DNA of 64,000 bases from Bellilinea sp040754815. GTDB taxonomy: Bacteria > Chloroflexota > Anaerolineae > Anaerolineales > Anaerolineaceae. The translations under genes were made by a program, and so were the position numbers. The notes beneath the pieces were generated by a model. It saw only the letters and a list, made by a program, of their open reading frames with translations. It had not been told where the DNA came from and did no database searches. The stretch's first letter is position 1; every line of letters starts with the position of its first letter. Positions 7,661 through 17,303 of the stretch are shown in pieces. The stretch lies in contig JBFMBX010000004.1 of the NCBI GenBank assembly GCA_040754815.1, positions 186,001-250,000 of the forward strand, in the 5' to 3' direction.

Positions 7661-8705
7661 TAGAATTGGGAATTTGGAAGGAAACCACCGTTCCTGCACC
7701 CGGCCGGGATTCGATGCTAAAATAGCCACCCAACATTTCCACGCGTTCTTTAATCAGCTTCAAACCCAAACCGCCGCCACTCATCGCCTTTGATGCATCG
7801 AAACCCTTACCGTCGTCCCTGACTTGAACACGGATTAATTTGGAATCGATGGTAATTTGTATTTCGATTTTAATTTTTCTTGGTAAATCCGCATTATGGC
7901 GGGCAGCATTCCCAATGATTTCTTGTAAAGCACGAAAAATCAAAACTTCAACGTATGAGGCCAGTCGTGTTTCTGAACCTGCAATATCCAGTTTTATTTC
8001 AATGCCGCTTTCATTCTGAAAATTTTCAACATATCGCCGTAAGGTGGGTATCAGACCCAAATCATCCAGCATCATCGGACGCAGGTCGGTAATGAACAAA
8101 CGAACTTTCTGAAAAGTGCTCAACGCCGCGGCTTTCAAGTTTTCCAGTTCCTGTTTTGCCCTCGCCGGATCAATATCGAATAAACGACTGGCAATTTCGG
8201 TTTGAACCACAAAGTTAGAGAGGGCTTGCGCTGGACCATCGTGCATTTGCCGGGAAAGCCGTTGACGCTCAGCCTCCTGGGCATCGATCAACTTTTCTAA
8301 TAAAACAGTGCCTCCTTGCCGATTCCCCGATCCCTCCGCTTGGCTTTTTTTCAAAAAATCAATTACTTCCTGAATCAGGCTGATCAGATTTTCAACACCC
8401 GCCTTTTCCGCTTGCAATTTGTCGTAACGTCCCCGCATGGTCAGCATTTTACGATGCGATTCGAGCATCTCATCATATGCTCTTGCAATATCCTGCCGCG
8501 GTAATGAGTCCATTTGAGCCTTTACAACATTGAGATGGGCAGTACTGTGCTGGGTTATTTCATTCAGCTTTTGAATTTCTGAATGAATCTGTTGAATCAT
8601 TTGATCTACTTCTTTCAAATCCGCCTGAAACTTTTTTTTGCTTTCCAGTAAAGTTTCTACGAATTGTTTTCGTACATCTTCCTCATGACCTAACTCGTCG
8701 CTCAT
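7644..8705 (-). CDS. DegS/NarX-type sensor histidine kinase, cytoplasmic
   Basis: Histidine kinase of 353 residues without a membrane segment. The N-terminal ~150 residues are predicted coiled coil, as in DegS. The HisKA_3 dimerisation domain carries the phospho-acceptor in ERQRLSRQMHDGPAQAL at about residue 170. The HATPase domain has EIIGNAARHN, DDGKGFD and GGGLGLKLI. Such kinases normally phosphorylate NarL/LuxR-type regulators, and none is adjacent. The track frame opens further upstream, but GAGAGG lies 6 bases before the ATG at 8705, so I use that start. An extended -10 promoter lies just upstream. Confidence 0.88.
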   Translation of the reverse strand: MSDELGHEEDVRKQFVETLLESKKKFQADLKEVDQMIQQIHSEIQKLNEITQHSTAHLNVVKAQMDSLPRQDIARAYDEMLESHRKMLTMRGRYDKLQAEKAGVENLISLIQEVIDFLKKSQAEGSGNRQGGTVLLEKLIDAQEAERQRLSRQMHDGPAQALSNFVVQTEIASRLFDIDPARAKQELENLKAAALSTFQKVRLFITDLRPMMLDDLGLIPTLRRYVENFQNESGIEIKLDIAGSETRLASYVEVLIFRALQEIIGNAARHNADLPRKIKIEIQITIDSKLIRVQVRDDGKGFDASKAMSGGGLGLKLIKERVEMLGGYFSIESRPGAGTVVSFQIPNSIDVLA

Positions 8706-8742
8706 GGACATCCTCTCATCTTGCGGCTTGAAAATCATGCCA

Positions 8743-8751
8743 AGTATAGCA
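8743..8751 (-). promoter_or_regulatory. Extended -10 promoter of the histidine kinase gene
   Basis: On the minus strand TGC is directly followed by TATACT, an extended -10 element, about 38 bases before the chosen ATG. No convincing -35 hexamer is seen, which fits an extended -10 promoter. An AAAATTTT sequence repeated at 8771-8778 and 8787-8794 lies further upstream and may be only AT-rich spacer. Confidence 0.5.
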
Positions 8752-8820
8752 TAACCTGCCCGCTCCGTTGAAAATTTTAATTTATCAAAATTTTACCTGT
8801 CTGGATTGGTTCGAACTGAA

Positions 8821-10434
8821 TTATTTGATAAAAAAGATATGGGTATTCTCAAATGTTTCTATATAACGCATCCCATCCATACTTTGTGGGTTGTGAAATA
8901 GATCCAATAAATTTTCCTGATTTGCTTCTAACAAAAGATAGGAAGCACCAAATTTTTTAGCCGCCATCAAAGTATGACTTAAGTCCCCATCGGGTATCGC
9001 AATACCGGGCAACCGTGTAGCCCAGTAATACCCCGGCGGGTTATTGACCATCCCGATTTCTTGTTGATCCACCCCCAATTCTTTTAGCCGCAACCCGATT
9101 TTTTCATATTGCTCCAAACTTTGATTCCAAACGGGAGGATTTCCCGTATCTCCGATTACCCGGTAATAATAAAACCAAAGGGCAATACTGAGGTTGACAA
9201 TAATCAGGAATGCACCAAAAACACTCATCGCCGGGAAAATCTTCCAGTTCCGCAGTTCCTTCATTCGCAAAACAATTCTCTCCAGACCCGCAGCAGCAAT
9301 TGCCCAAAAGAAAAGTTGAATTGCTGCCCCCGAGTGGAGAAATCCCCCCCGAGATCCGGCAAAGGGAAAGACGAAAGTCATCAGCAAAAAAATACTGCCC
9401 CACATTAAGATACTGAATTTGACTTCAAGTTTATTTTTATTCCACCAGCATCCGATCAGAATAAGTGGAAATAACACTACTGACGCTTGAACGCCAAGAA
9501 AGTTTTGGATATTCAACTTAAACGCGTTCCACCTTGCATCCAACAATGATGCAAAACCTTCTTTGAGCCATTGGGAAAAGGTTAGATGATCGCTGGGAAA
9601 AGAATAGAGTTGATTATAAGTAGTCAGCCAGATCGTTTTTCCGTTTCCCGGCGGGAATAATGTTCCAAACTCCATCCAGTTTCTGTAATACCACCACCCC
9701 ATTATCAGAGCATATCCTGCTATAACCGCTCCTATCCTCATAATGGCTATGCGAATTTTATTGCCTATTTCCCTCCTTGTTGGAAGTTTTAATGTTCCAA
9801 TGCCAATCGCTGCAATCAAATACAATAAACCGTCCGCTCGAGCAAGGTGCATATATCCTGCAGTCACACCCAGAATCAAATACCTTGGCAATCCTTCCCA
9901 TTTATTGAGATTTTGATGATCTGCAACAAATCCCAAAATCAGAAACAGCGCACCCCCAACCATGTAAATGGTAAAACTCTCCGGAATGGAAAGATAAATG
10001 GAATATAACCCCGGAAACAAGGCTAAACCACCAGCAATCCATGCAAATTTTGGGTTTATCAACCATTTTTTTGCCAGAAAAACGGTCAAAGCTGGCAGTA
10101 AACCCGCCACGAAGATAAAGGGAATTTTTGCCCAGAAAAAACTCGCCGATTGACCGGCAAACATTCCTGAAAAGACAAGCAGAGAAGGCAACGGCATCCA
10201 GTATAAAAAGGCTGGCGCGGGTATCCCCTTCGGCTCAACCAGGTAATTCCAGATATACGGTTCATAAAATCCCTTGCCTTCATATAATTGAAGTCCGCCC
10301 ACCGTGTAATAGGCCGAATCCATATATCCCGGTCCATTTTGAAATAAAGAGAAAAGAAAGGCAACAACCACACCTGCCCCATACCAGACCAGATAATGAC
10401 GAAAGGATGACGGCACACTGACCAAAAATTTCAT
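8821..10434 (-). CDS. Polytopic membrane protein, GT-C glycosyltransferase-like
   Basis: Large membrane protein of 537 residues with about 10-12 hydrophobic segments and a soluble C-terminal tail from about 440. After the first membrane segment comes a loop with GPGYMDSAYYTVGGLQLYEGKG, in the position where GT-C enzymes (PMT/ArnT type) carry an acidic catalytic pair; here only one Asp is clear. GT-C enzymes transfer sugars from polyprenyl-phosphate donors on the outer face of the membrane. Its start overlaps the stop of the next upstream gene by four bases, so the two are coupled. Donor and acceptor are unknown. Confidence 0.75.
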   Translation of the reverse strand: MKFLVSVPSSFRHYLVWYGAGVVVAFLFSLFQNGPGYMDSAYYTVGGLQLYEGKGFYEPYIWNYLVEPKGIPAPAFLYWMPLPSLLVFSGMFAGQSASFFWAKIPFIFVAGLLPALTVFLAKKWLINPKFAWIAGGLALFPGLYSIYLSIPESFTIYMVGGALFLILGFVADHQNLNKWEGLPRYLILGVTAGYMHLARADGLLYLIAAIGIGTLKLPTRREIGNKIRIAIMRIGAVIAGYALIMGWWYYRNWMEFGTLFPPGNGKTIWLTTYNQLYSFPSDHLTFSQWLKEGFASLLDARWNAFKLNIQNFLGVQASVVLFPLILIGCWWNKNKLEVKFSILMWGSIFLLMTFVFPFAGSRGGFLHSGAAIQLFFWAIAAAGLERIVLRMKELRNWKIFPAMSVFGAFLIIVNLSIALWFYYYRVIGDTGNPPVWNQSLEQYEKIGLRLKELGVDQQEIGMVNNPPGYYWATRLPGIAIPDGDLSHTLMAAKKFGASYLLLEANQENLLDLFHNPQSMDGMRYIETFENTHIFFIK

Positions 10435-11903
10435 GGCATAACTTCAAAATCGTAAATTTCTAAATCCCCAAAGATCAAATGATTACGCAAAAGATAATTC
10501 TGTTGCAGAGTTTGCAGAACCGGATGCGAGAGGCCACTTTCTTCATATTCGGCGATGGCTTTTGAAAAAACCACAAAAAAGAACCGCTGCCGGTGATCCA
10601 CTGCATCGGATAAATTATTAACAGGGAATATGTCCATGGCTTCCTGCGAAGCCGGTGCAAAGGTATCGTTGGGCGATCCGGGTTCATCGGCTAAAAATGC
10701 GGTATTTTGACTCGGGTCGTAATAATACATCGGAAAGAAACTCAATTTATTGTCGTGCAACACATAGATATCTCTATTCTCTGATTTATTCAGATACTCA
10801 ACCGCCTGCCGGAAGGGAGAGCGAGGAAATTCATTGTAGGTATATAAGGTGGGCAGGGAAATCAACGCCGCCAGTAAAAATCCGCCGATCAAAAAACCTC
10901 CAATACCTCGCTTCCACCTGGTTACAATGATTCGACCCGCCACAACACAATAAAGAGTTGCCGAAAGAATGAAAACCCGCGTTACAAATACCGGTTGAAC
11001 GAAATACGAAAGGGAAAACAACAACGCCGGCAACCCAAACACACACAAAGCCAATAATAAAAGAACCTCACTTGACCGTCGTTCTTTGAAAACTTCCCAC
11101 ACCATTACAACGAACACCTGAGCACTGAAAACCGCTGCCAGCGGCAGCAAAATTCCCTCCAGTGGAAGATTGGCGTGAAAAAGAATAATAGATTGAAGAA
11201 CCTCGACAATTCCCGGTTTTGGTGTCCAGAAAGCTCGTTGTACTTTCTCGATTTGCTCGGGCAGCATGAAAGCCCACGGAAGATAAATAAGTCCAATAAT
11301 GAATTGAGCTTTGATGAGATGAAAATGTTCCACCCATCGTTTTCTCAATATAAGATAAATATTTGCCCAGATAAGCCCAAACACAGCCAGCGCATGACTG
11401 TACATGGCAATTACACCGCACAGGACTAAACCGAAAACAGAAATTTTTGAGTTTTTTTTCTCCTCGAAAATACGATAGAAAAACCAGTAATAACCCAGTT
11501 GTCCTGCGAGCAACAACCCATACATCCGCAAATCTTGACTGTGGTAAATTTGCAGGGGGTTGATAGCCAACAACAGCCCGGTTACAACCGCCGCCCGAAA
11601 CCCAGAAATCCGCCGTGAAAAATCAAACGCAATTAACCAGCCAATCAACGAAAGAGCAACACTCAACAATCGCAAAAAGGTTAAACTGCCACTTATTAAT
11701 TGCCAGTAATGAAGCAAGAAATAGTAAAGCGGCGGCATGGTATCGGCTGCCGTACCTCTAATAATATTGGGCAGGTTTTGGCGGGCCAGAAAGATACTAA
11801 AAGCATCATCGTATTGAATTTCCCGGCTTGCTAATCCAATGAGCCGTAAAGCAAGTGCCAGCAAAAACAAACCAAGAAAGATTAGCCATTCTTTCTTTTT
11901 CAT
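10431..11903 (-). CDS. PMT_2/ArnT-like membrane glycosyltransferase
   Basis: Polytopic protein of 490 residues with about 10 membrane segments. After the first segment, REIQYDDAFSIFLARQN carries the acidic pair typical of PMT/ArnT-type GT-C enzymes, followed by the conserved PPLYYFLLHYW in the second loop. The C-terminal ~130 residues form a soluble outer domain. The family uses lipid-phosphate-linked sugars to glycosylate proteins or lipids outside the cell. Its end overlaps the next gene by four bases. The upstream GT87-like gene ends 7 bases before it, so three genes (13161 down to 8821) form one operon. Confidence 0.85.
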   Translation of the reverse strand: MKKKEWLIFLGLFLLALALRLIGLASREIQYDDAFSIFLARQNLPNIIRGTAADTMPPLYYFLLHYWQLISGSLTFLRLLSVALSLIGWLIAFDFSRRISGFRAAVVTGLLLAINPLQIYHSQDLRMYGLLLAGQLGYYWFFYRIFEEKKNSKISVFGLVLCGVIAMYSHALAVFGLIWANIYLILRKRWVEHFHLIKAQFIIGLIYLPWAFMLPEQIEKVQRAFWTPKPGIVEVLQSIILFHANLPLEGILLPLAAVFSAQVFVVMVWEVFKERRSSEVLLLLALCVFGLPALLFSLSYFVQPVFVTRVFILSATLYCVVAGRIIVTRWKRGIGGFLIGGFLLAALISLPTLYTYNEFPRSPFRQAVEYLNKSENRDIYVLHDNKLSFFPMYYYDPSQNTAFLADEPGSPNDTFAPASQEAMDIFPVNNLSDAVDHRQRFFFVVFSKAIAEYEESGLSHPVLQTLQQNYLLRNHLIFGDLEIYDFEVMP

Positions 11904-11910
11904 GTTTTAC

Positions 11911-13161
11911 TTACTTTGTTCCAGACTGACTCAACAAATCAAACCAAACCCGCGGCGGTCTTACCGCCCACCACCGATTCCAGTAAAGAAAGATCAACAA
12001 AATTATGGGAAGTGGTAAAAACATCACCGGGCTCTGAATTGGCTGATAATCCATCTCTACCGTACTGAGGAAAATTTCCCAAATACCGATGAACAACAGG
12101 AACATTGCCACGATAGAAACCACTACCCCCCGGTTTTGCCACCGTTCAACCCAAATTGCAAAAGTCAAAACCAGTGCCGGGTAGGCCACAATAAAATTAC
12201 CCGGATCGGTTTGAAGGCCGATCCAGAAACTACCGGTGAGGGTCAGGCAAACCGTCCACACAAATCCTCGAAATTCGCTTTTTCGGTTGAGAAACCACTC
12301 AATCAACAACATCAACGCCACCGCACCGGAAATCACTCTGCCCAAACGATCACCACCTTGAGGAAGAATTGCATCCAAAGCCGCCGGCAATGTCCCCGGC
12401 GGATTATAAGATGGGTAGCGGATTACCTCCCGCAAATTTTGGATGATCCAGTCTGGTATCAAAATGATTCCGACGCCTGTAAGAAAGCCCAAACTGATTA
12501 AGAACCAGATCACAATTTTCCATCGTCGGTTACTGGCTGCCCAGAGACAAATAAACACGATCAACAGCAAAACCACTTGCGGTTTGATGGTGATTAACCC
12601 CATGAGAATGCCCGCCAGTTCATCGTGACCTGCTCGAATAGCCAGTAAGATTGCCACAATTGCGAGCCCAATCAATATAACCACATTTCCCAATATTACC
12701 GGCCTTAGCGCGTGATACCAGAACACGGAAAATAACAAAAATAATGCCAGCACAACCGGTTTTGGCCGCCAACGCACCAGGCGAAGCGACAAAAAAGCCA
12801 TGATGATTAAACCCGACTCCAAAACTGCCATCCACACTGCCCGGGCAAAGTTGTAATCGGGAATCAGAGCAAATGGTAAAAACAAAAAAATCGAATAAAG
12901 CGGATAGGCCACCCTCAATTCGTGCTCACCTGCCTGTGCCGGTCGGCCATAGACCATCGTTTGAATACGAATAGCCACCTCGTCGGAATAAGGACTGATT
13001 CCCTCTTCAAAAAATGATTTTGCACCCATCCAGTGCACCAAAAAATCATTGCCACCCGGGTTTTGAGTGGTATAACGATAATTCCCCCAAACCAACAAAC
13101 CGAACAGTCCGAAACCCAAAACAAGAAGGGTTATAATCAATATGGACGAATTTCTGGTCAT
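11911..13161 (-). CDS. GT87-like (DUF2029) membrane glycosyltransferase
   Basis: Polytopic protein of 416 residues with about 10 membrane segments. The first external loop has NPGGNDFLVHWMGAKSFFE, matching the GT87/DUF2029 pattern with an acidic residue where alpha-mannosyltransferases of mycobacteria have theirs. ITIKPQVVLLLIVF in the middle is also typical of the family. Mycobacterial relatives add mannose or arabinose to lipoglycans from polyprenyl-phosphate donors. First gene of a three-gene minus-strand operon. AGGAG lies about 10 bases before the ATG. It diverges from the nitrilase gene across a shared palindromic -10 region. Confidence 0.82.
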   Translation of the reverse strand: MTRNSSILIITLLVLGFGLFGLLVWGNYRYTTQNPGGNDFLVHWMGAKSFFEEGISPYSDEVAIRIQTMVYGRPAQAGEHELRVAYPLYSIFLFLPFALIPDYNFARAVWMAVLESGLIIMAFLSLRLVRWRPKPVVLALFLLFSVFWYHALRPVILGNVVILIGLAIVAILLAIRAGHDELAGILMGLITIKPQVVLLLIVFICLWAASNRRWKIVIWFLISLGFLTGVGIILIPDWIIQNLREVIRYPSYNPPGTLPAALDAILPQGGDRLGRVISGAVALMLLIEWFLNRKSEFRGFVWTVCLTLTGSFWIGLQTDPGNFIVAYPALVLTFAIWVERWQNRGVVVSIVAMFLLFIGIWEIFLSTVEMDYQPIQSPVMFLPLPIILLIFLYWNRWWAVRPPRVWFDLLSQSGTK

Positions 13162-13201
13162 GATGATGAATTCTCCTGATTGTGTTCATCAACCCCTCAT
13201 C

Positions 13202-13211
13202 AATTATAATT
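13202..13211. promoter_or_regulatory. Shared divergent -10 palindrome
   Basis: AATTATAATT is its own reverse complement and contains TATAAT on both strands (13205-13210 on plus, 13208-13203 on minus). It lies 7 bases before the nitrilase ATG and 41 bases before the GT87-like ATG. -35 matches are poor on both strands. Confidence 0.5.
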
Positions 13212-13217
13212 CACGGC

Positions 13218-14024
13218 ATGGTAATGATTAAAATTTCTCTTGCCCAATTCGAAGTTCAGGTCGGAAAGCCCGAAGTCAACTTTCATACTGCGGTTAAATT
13301 TATCGAACATGCCGCTGCTCAACATTCTTCGATCATCCTGCTGCCCGAATTATGGACCAGCGGCTACGATCTATCAAATTGGACCGCTTATATAAGTCCA
13401 AACCAAAACATCTTGGGTGAAATTATTCAACTTTCCAAAAAACACCAGATTGCCATTGGGGGGTCTTATATTACCGCCGATGAACAGGGTTGCCGCAATA
13501 CCTTTATAATTGCCAAATCGGATGGCACTCTGTCCACCCCCTACCACAAAGTTCATCTCTTTCGTCTGCTAGAAGAACACCAATTTTTTCAAGCCGGCGA
13601 TCGCTTTGTCATCGAACAATTCGAGTGGGGAAAAGCCGGGCTTGCCATTTGTTATGATCTCCGCTTTCCCGAGATGTTCCGTTTTCATGCAAAAAACGGG
13701 GCATCAATGGTTTTAATCGTCGCGCAGTGGGGAGCAAGACGTGCCGAGCATTGGAGAACTTTTCTGAAAGCCAGAGCAATCGAAAACCAGATTTTCGTTG
13801 CTGGCGTCAACGCCATTGGAAGGGTGGGTAATACTCTGAATGCAGGTTACAGTGCCGTTGTATCCCCCTGGGGGGAGGTGCTTATCGAAGGCGCACCTGA
13901 TCATGAAGAATTACTATCCGCCGAAATTGATTTTAACCTTATAAAAGAAGTAAAACAGCACCTCAACTCCGCCCAAGACCGCCGGGACGATCTCTATAAA
14001 AAATGGTTTGATCAATCTGCCTGA
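13218..14024 (+). CDS. Carbon-nitrogen hydrolase (nitrilase/omega-amidase-like)
   Basis: Nitrilase-superfamily amidase. The catalytic triad is visible: Glu in LLPELWTSGYD, Lys in YHKVHLFR, and Cys in GLAICYDLRFPE. The pattern is closest to omega-amidase/YafV and C-N hydrolases that release ammonia from small amides. An ATG at 13182 opens the frame further out, but homology begins at the MVMIKISLAQF segment, so the ATG at 13218 is chosen; the ATG at 13224 is also possible. There is no Shine-Dalgarno sequence and TATAAT ends only 7 bases upstream, suggesting a leaderless mRNA. It stands alone among membrane glycosyltransferase genes on the other strand. Confidence 0.85.
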   Translation: MVMIKISLAQFEVQVGKPEVNFHTAVKFIEHAAAQHSSIILLPELWTSGYDLSNWTAYISPNQNILGEIIQLSKKHQIAIGGSYITADEQGCRNTFIIAKSDGTLSTPYHKVHLFRLLEEHQFFQAGDRFVIEQFEWGKAGLAICYDLRFPEMFRFHAKNGASMVLIVAQWGARRAEHWRTFLKARAIENQIFVAGVNAIGRVGNTLNAGYSAVVSPWGEVLIEGAPDHEELLSAEIDFNLIKEVKQHLNSAQDRRDDLYKKWFDQSA

Positions 14025-14034
14025 CGTCACCACG

Positions 14035-15522
14035 CTAGCGGACGAGGATGATACTGACTTCATCCCGATAAATCACTTCCCATTCCGCCTGAATCAGGTA
14101 TTTCACGATGGGTTGATTTGGCTCAACCAAGAGCCAGTCTATATTCCATTTTTCAAGAATCTTTTTCCACTCATCCTGAGCATGAATCAGGTATAACCAT
14201 TCCATCAAGATTTCATCTCCATACAGATCGGTTCTGCCATCCGCAAAAACCTTAACCGCCGGCAGATTCCAGATCAAATAGCCTCCCCAGCCATAACTGT
14301 TAAACAGATTCCCTTTTGGAATTCCACTACTTTTCAAATATGCTACCGCATGTTTTGGATAAAATTGTGCCTCATAAGCACTCACAACTACAGGGTGGGT
14401 AACATAAAAACACTTCAACAGGGCAGTCACTCCTAAAAGGGCTACCAGCATAAGATTGACCGGTTTGCTGATGTGACCCGGCAATCTTTTTTGACTTCCA
14501 AAAAATTTATTCATGCGAAACCGGGCTGAAATCTTGTCCATCACCTCCGGCAGGTGATTTCCAATCATAAAAGTTGAAAAAACAGCAAAGGGCGCAAAGT
14601 TCCGCTTGGCTATCAAGGCTAAATAAGTGAAGCCAATAAATCCCACGATTTCAAACCCACTGGCATTCTTTCTTGAAACAGCCAAAGAAATAATCCCAAC
14701 AAACATCAAAATCAGGAACGGCTGCATTGCTAAATGATGAAAATCAGGCGATGCCCATTCATCGATCAGGTTCTGTAAAGCTTCAACCCCCACCGTTCTA
14801 AAAGGAATGATCAAAGTATTAAGACCATTGGGGTTGAGCAAAGAGCCAGCCAGCGCTGAAATAAGATAAATTCCATAGCGTTTGATATGTGTAAGGATTT
14901 CGTTTTTTTGATCATCCTCACGCCAAATAGTTTGAACAACTCCACCTATTAAATTCAGGCTTAAAAGAATAATCCCTAACGAATACCCCCCATGCAGGTT
15001 TGACCAAAAGGCAAAGAGAAAAATAACCATCAGGACATTCTGAAAGAGAGATGCTTTTTGTCCTTTCACCAGCCACGCCAGCAAAATTGCGAACATCAAT
15101 TGGCTGAAAATTTGTGGGCGCGGCGACCAGATGAACGAACTGACAATTGCCGCCAGAACAACAAAGACTGATTTGAAAAAAGCACTGCCTCCCATTACCT
15201 TAAACAAAACGGCCATACTGAGGGTAGCCACCAGTGCTACACAAAAACCCAATCCCCAATACCCCGCATTGTGAAAGCACCAGTAAAGGATGACCTGCCC
15301 CAGCCAGGAATGATTGATCCACGTTTCGCCTGCGCGTGTATATGAAAAGAGATCTTTCATCAAAGGCGATGCAGTCTGTATGGTGTATTCGCCCGCTTTT
15401 AGATGCCACCACAGGTCACTATCCAGAGGTGTGCGGGCAGCCATGATGAACACGAGCAGTAAACAAATTGCAAACAATAAGTCTGCAACTTTTTCACTTT
15501 CCTCGGATGAAGCCGTATTCAT
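14035..15522 (-). CDS. Polytopic membrane protein with C-terminal outer domain
   Basis: Membrane protein of about 495 residues with roughly 10-11 hydrophobic segments. The first loop holds RTPLDSDLWWHLKAGEYTI, an acidic/aromatic pattern common in GT-C-like proteins of this lineage. The C-terminal ~110 residues after the last membrane segment include FADGRTDLYGDEILMEW, suggesting a soluble outer domain. No specific sugar transfer activity can be assigned. A TTG at 15561 would overlap the upstream gene by 32 bases; the ATG at 15522, 7 bases after the upstream stop, is the likelier start. It ends tail to tail with the nitrilase gene. Confidence 0.72.
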   Translation of the reverse strand: MNTASSEESEKVADLLFAICLLLVFIMAARTPLDSDLWWHLKAGEYTIQTASPLMKDLFSYTRAGETWINHSWLGQVILYWCFHNAGYWGLGFCVALVATLSMAVLFKVMGGSAFFKSVFVVLAAIVSSFIWSPRPQIFSQLMFAILLAWLVKGQKASLFQNVLMVIFLFAFWSNLHGGYSLGIILLSLNLIGGVVQTIWREDDQKNEILTHIKRYGIYLISALAGSLLNPNGLNTLIIPFRTVGVEALQNLIDEWASPDFHHLAMQPFLILMFVGIISLAVSRKNASGFEIVGFIGFTYLALIAKRNFAPFAVFSTFMIGNHLPEVMDKISARFRMNKFFGSQKRLPGHISKPVNLMLVALLGVTALLKCFYVTHPVVVSAYEAQFYPKHAVAYLKSSGIPKGNLFNSYGWGGYLIWNLPAVKVFADGRTDLYGDEILMEWLYLIHAQDEWKKILEKWNIDWLLVEPNQPIVKYLIQAEWEVIYRDEVSIILVR

Positions 15523-15529
15523 GAATGAT

Positions 15530-17236
15530 TTACTGAATGAAATATTTTTCAAAATCCCCAATCCTGATCGGAGCGGAAAGATTGTAATAGATTAAAAAGT
15601 CGCCTATTCTCTCTTCATCCCAATCAATACCCTTATCTAGCAGTAATTGACGCAATATCTCGTCCAGCGCTGGGTTATGGGATGTGATCAACGCCACTTT
15701 ATCAGACTCCTCGACCCACTGAGTATACAGCGGATACCGATCATCCCTTTGGGCATATCGGAGGTCGGGGTGGTAAGGAAAACGAGGGGTGAAAATGATG
15801 TTTTCCTCGGTCAGGAAAGCCAGCGGATAAGCCACCCAATAATTGGAATAACCTCTCGTTTCCCCCTGATTTTCCAAAAACTCAATCAGTTCTGGCATTG
15901 CCCTCATATCCACCCGGGCAGGGGCATAGAACTGGGTAGTGATTCCCGGCGGATTTTTAAGAGCACACTGCATATTTCCCCATAAATTAAAAAGCACAAT
16001 CAACCCCACCAGAGCAAAACTTCTGGGTTGGTTCATGATCCATCCATCCAGAATCTTGCCCCCGATTAAAGAAAAGATAACCCACAGGGGTAAAAAATAT
16101 CTGCCGCTGGGATCAACACCAAAGGAAGTAAACACAAAACCGGCGGTAAAAACAGCCATCACACCGCTGAGAATATGTTCATACCCCGTCTTTTTCCCAT
16201 TCTTGAACCAGCTCCAGAGAATTTTTCCCCACACGAACAGAACAAAAGGAATCAACGGCAGACCCAACCACTGGATATCCCATGGGGGGCGTAACCCAAT
16301 GGCAGCCGGCATGCCAAAAAGGAAAAAATAAATCAGATGGTTGAATGAACGAATTGCATACGGCTCACGTTCTACGGCTACGGCCTCCCCTAACAACTCG
16401 CCAATCAGGCCGCCCACTCCGTGGTCCATCGCATAGATCCACCAGGGTAATGAACCTAAGAGAAAGCCCCATAAGGAAACAACAGCCACAGTAATGAGGA
16501 AACGAAAATCTTTTTGTTTTATCAAATCCACGCCAACTGCAGCAACCGCAGCCAGACTGTAAACCAAGGTCAAGCCGTTTGCCCATAAACCAAATCCAAT
16601 AAAGAACCCCCAAAGCAATGCCAGAAAAAGCCTGTTTAACGGCAAATTCATTTTTTCTTTATGAAAACCACTGGGGAATGACTTTTCGAAACGAATCTTT
16701 ATGGAATTTTCATTTTTTCCTGGTGGGTTTTGGGTGATGATGCTTTTTAGCAAAAAAAAGGTGCTGAGTAAAATGAGATTACCAATCAGTAATGCTTCGC
16801 CATATCCCCCCAAACTCACCGTTGTATAAAGTGTGGTATTGACAGGCGGAATTGCCATTAAGAGTGCTGTTATGATTGCCGCTCGAAATGACTTAAAAAT
16901 TAAATTGCCAATCCAAAAGCCGGTCAAAATCGTAAAAGAGTATAAAATTATCTGGACAAGCCGAATACCCCACACCTGCTCCCCAAAAATCCTAAACATA
17001 CCCGCAACCAGAAAGGCATCCAGACTGCCCATATATGCCTGACCATAGAAGAATATCGGCATTTCCCCCCTCAATATGTGACGCGCCATCAAAGCAACAA
17101 TTGCCTCATCGGCATTGAAGGGAAATACATCCAAAAAGAGCAGGATTGCCTTCAACGCAATTCCGAGAACCAGAATCGAACCTGAAATGATCCAGCGTTT
17201 CACTTTCTCATAATTCATAAATTTTTTCTGGAACAT
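15530..17236 (-). CDS. PMT-like membrane glycosyltransferase
   Basis: Polytopic protein of 568 residues with about 11 membrane segments. The first outer loop FPFNADEAIVALMARHIL carries the acidic Asp-Glu pair of ArnT/PMT enzymes, and FFYGQAYMGSLDAF follows in the second loop. The C-terminal ~130 residues are soluble and probably extracytoplasmic. This is the first gene of a two-gene minus-strand unit with the protein ending at 14035. The start could also be the ATG at 17218; no Shine-Dalgarno sequence separates the two choices. Upstream, TTGGTT and TAAAAT with an 18-base spacer could form a weak promoter. Confidence 0.8.
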   Translation of the reverse strand: MFQKKFMNYEKVKRWIISGSILVLGIALKAILLFLDVFPFNADEAIVALMARHILRGEMPIFFYGQAYMGSLDAFLVAGMFRIFGEQVWGIRLVQIILYSFTILTGFWIGNLIFKSFRAAIITALLMAIPPVNTTLYTTVSLGGYGEALLIGNLILLSTFFLLKSIITQNPPGKNENSIKIRFEKSFPSGFHKEKMNLPLNRLFLALLWGFFIGFGLWANGLTLVYSLAAVAAVGVDLIKQKDFRFLITVAVVSLWGFLLGSLPWWIYAMDHGVGGLIGELLGEAVAVEREPYAIRSFNHLIYFFLFGMPAAIGLRPPWDIQWLGLPLIPFVLFVWGKILWSWFKNGKKTGYEHILSGVMAVFTAGFVFTSFGVDPSGRYFLPLWVIFSLIGGKILDGWIMNQPRSFALVGLIVLFNLWGNMQCALKNPPGITTQFYAPARVDMRAMPELIEFLENQGETRGYSNYWVAYPLAFLTEENIIFTPRFPYHPDLRYAQRDDRYPLYTQWVEESDKVALITSHNPALDEILRQLLLDKGIDWDEERIGDFLIYYNLSAPIRIGDFEKYFIQ

Positions 17237-17303
17237 CCGATTTTAACATTGTAAGCAAAAACTAACCAAATCAGCAAACAAAATTGTCAGGGTAATTTAT
17301 GGC

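Noticed and set aside
8771..8794. AAAATTTT repeated twice as a terminator or operator
   Set aside because: An AT-only palindrome without GC pairs would form a very weak hairpin; repetition in AT-rich spacer is expected by chance.
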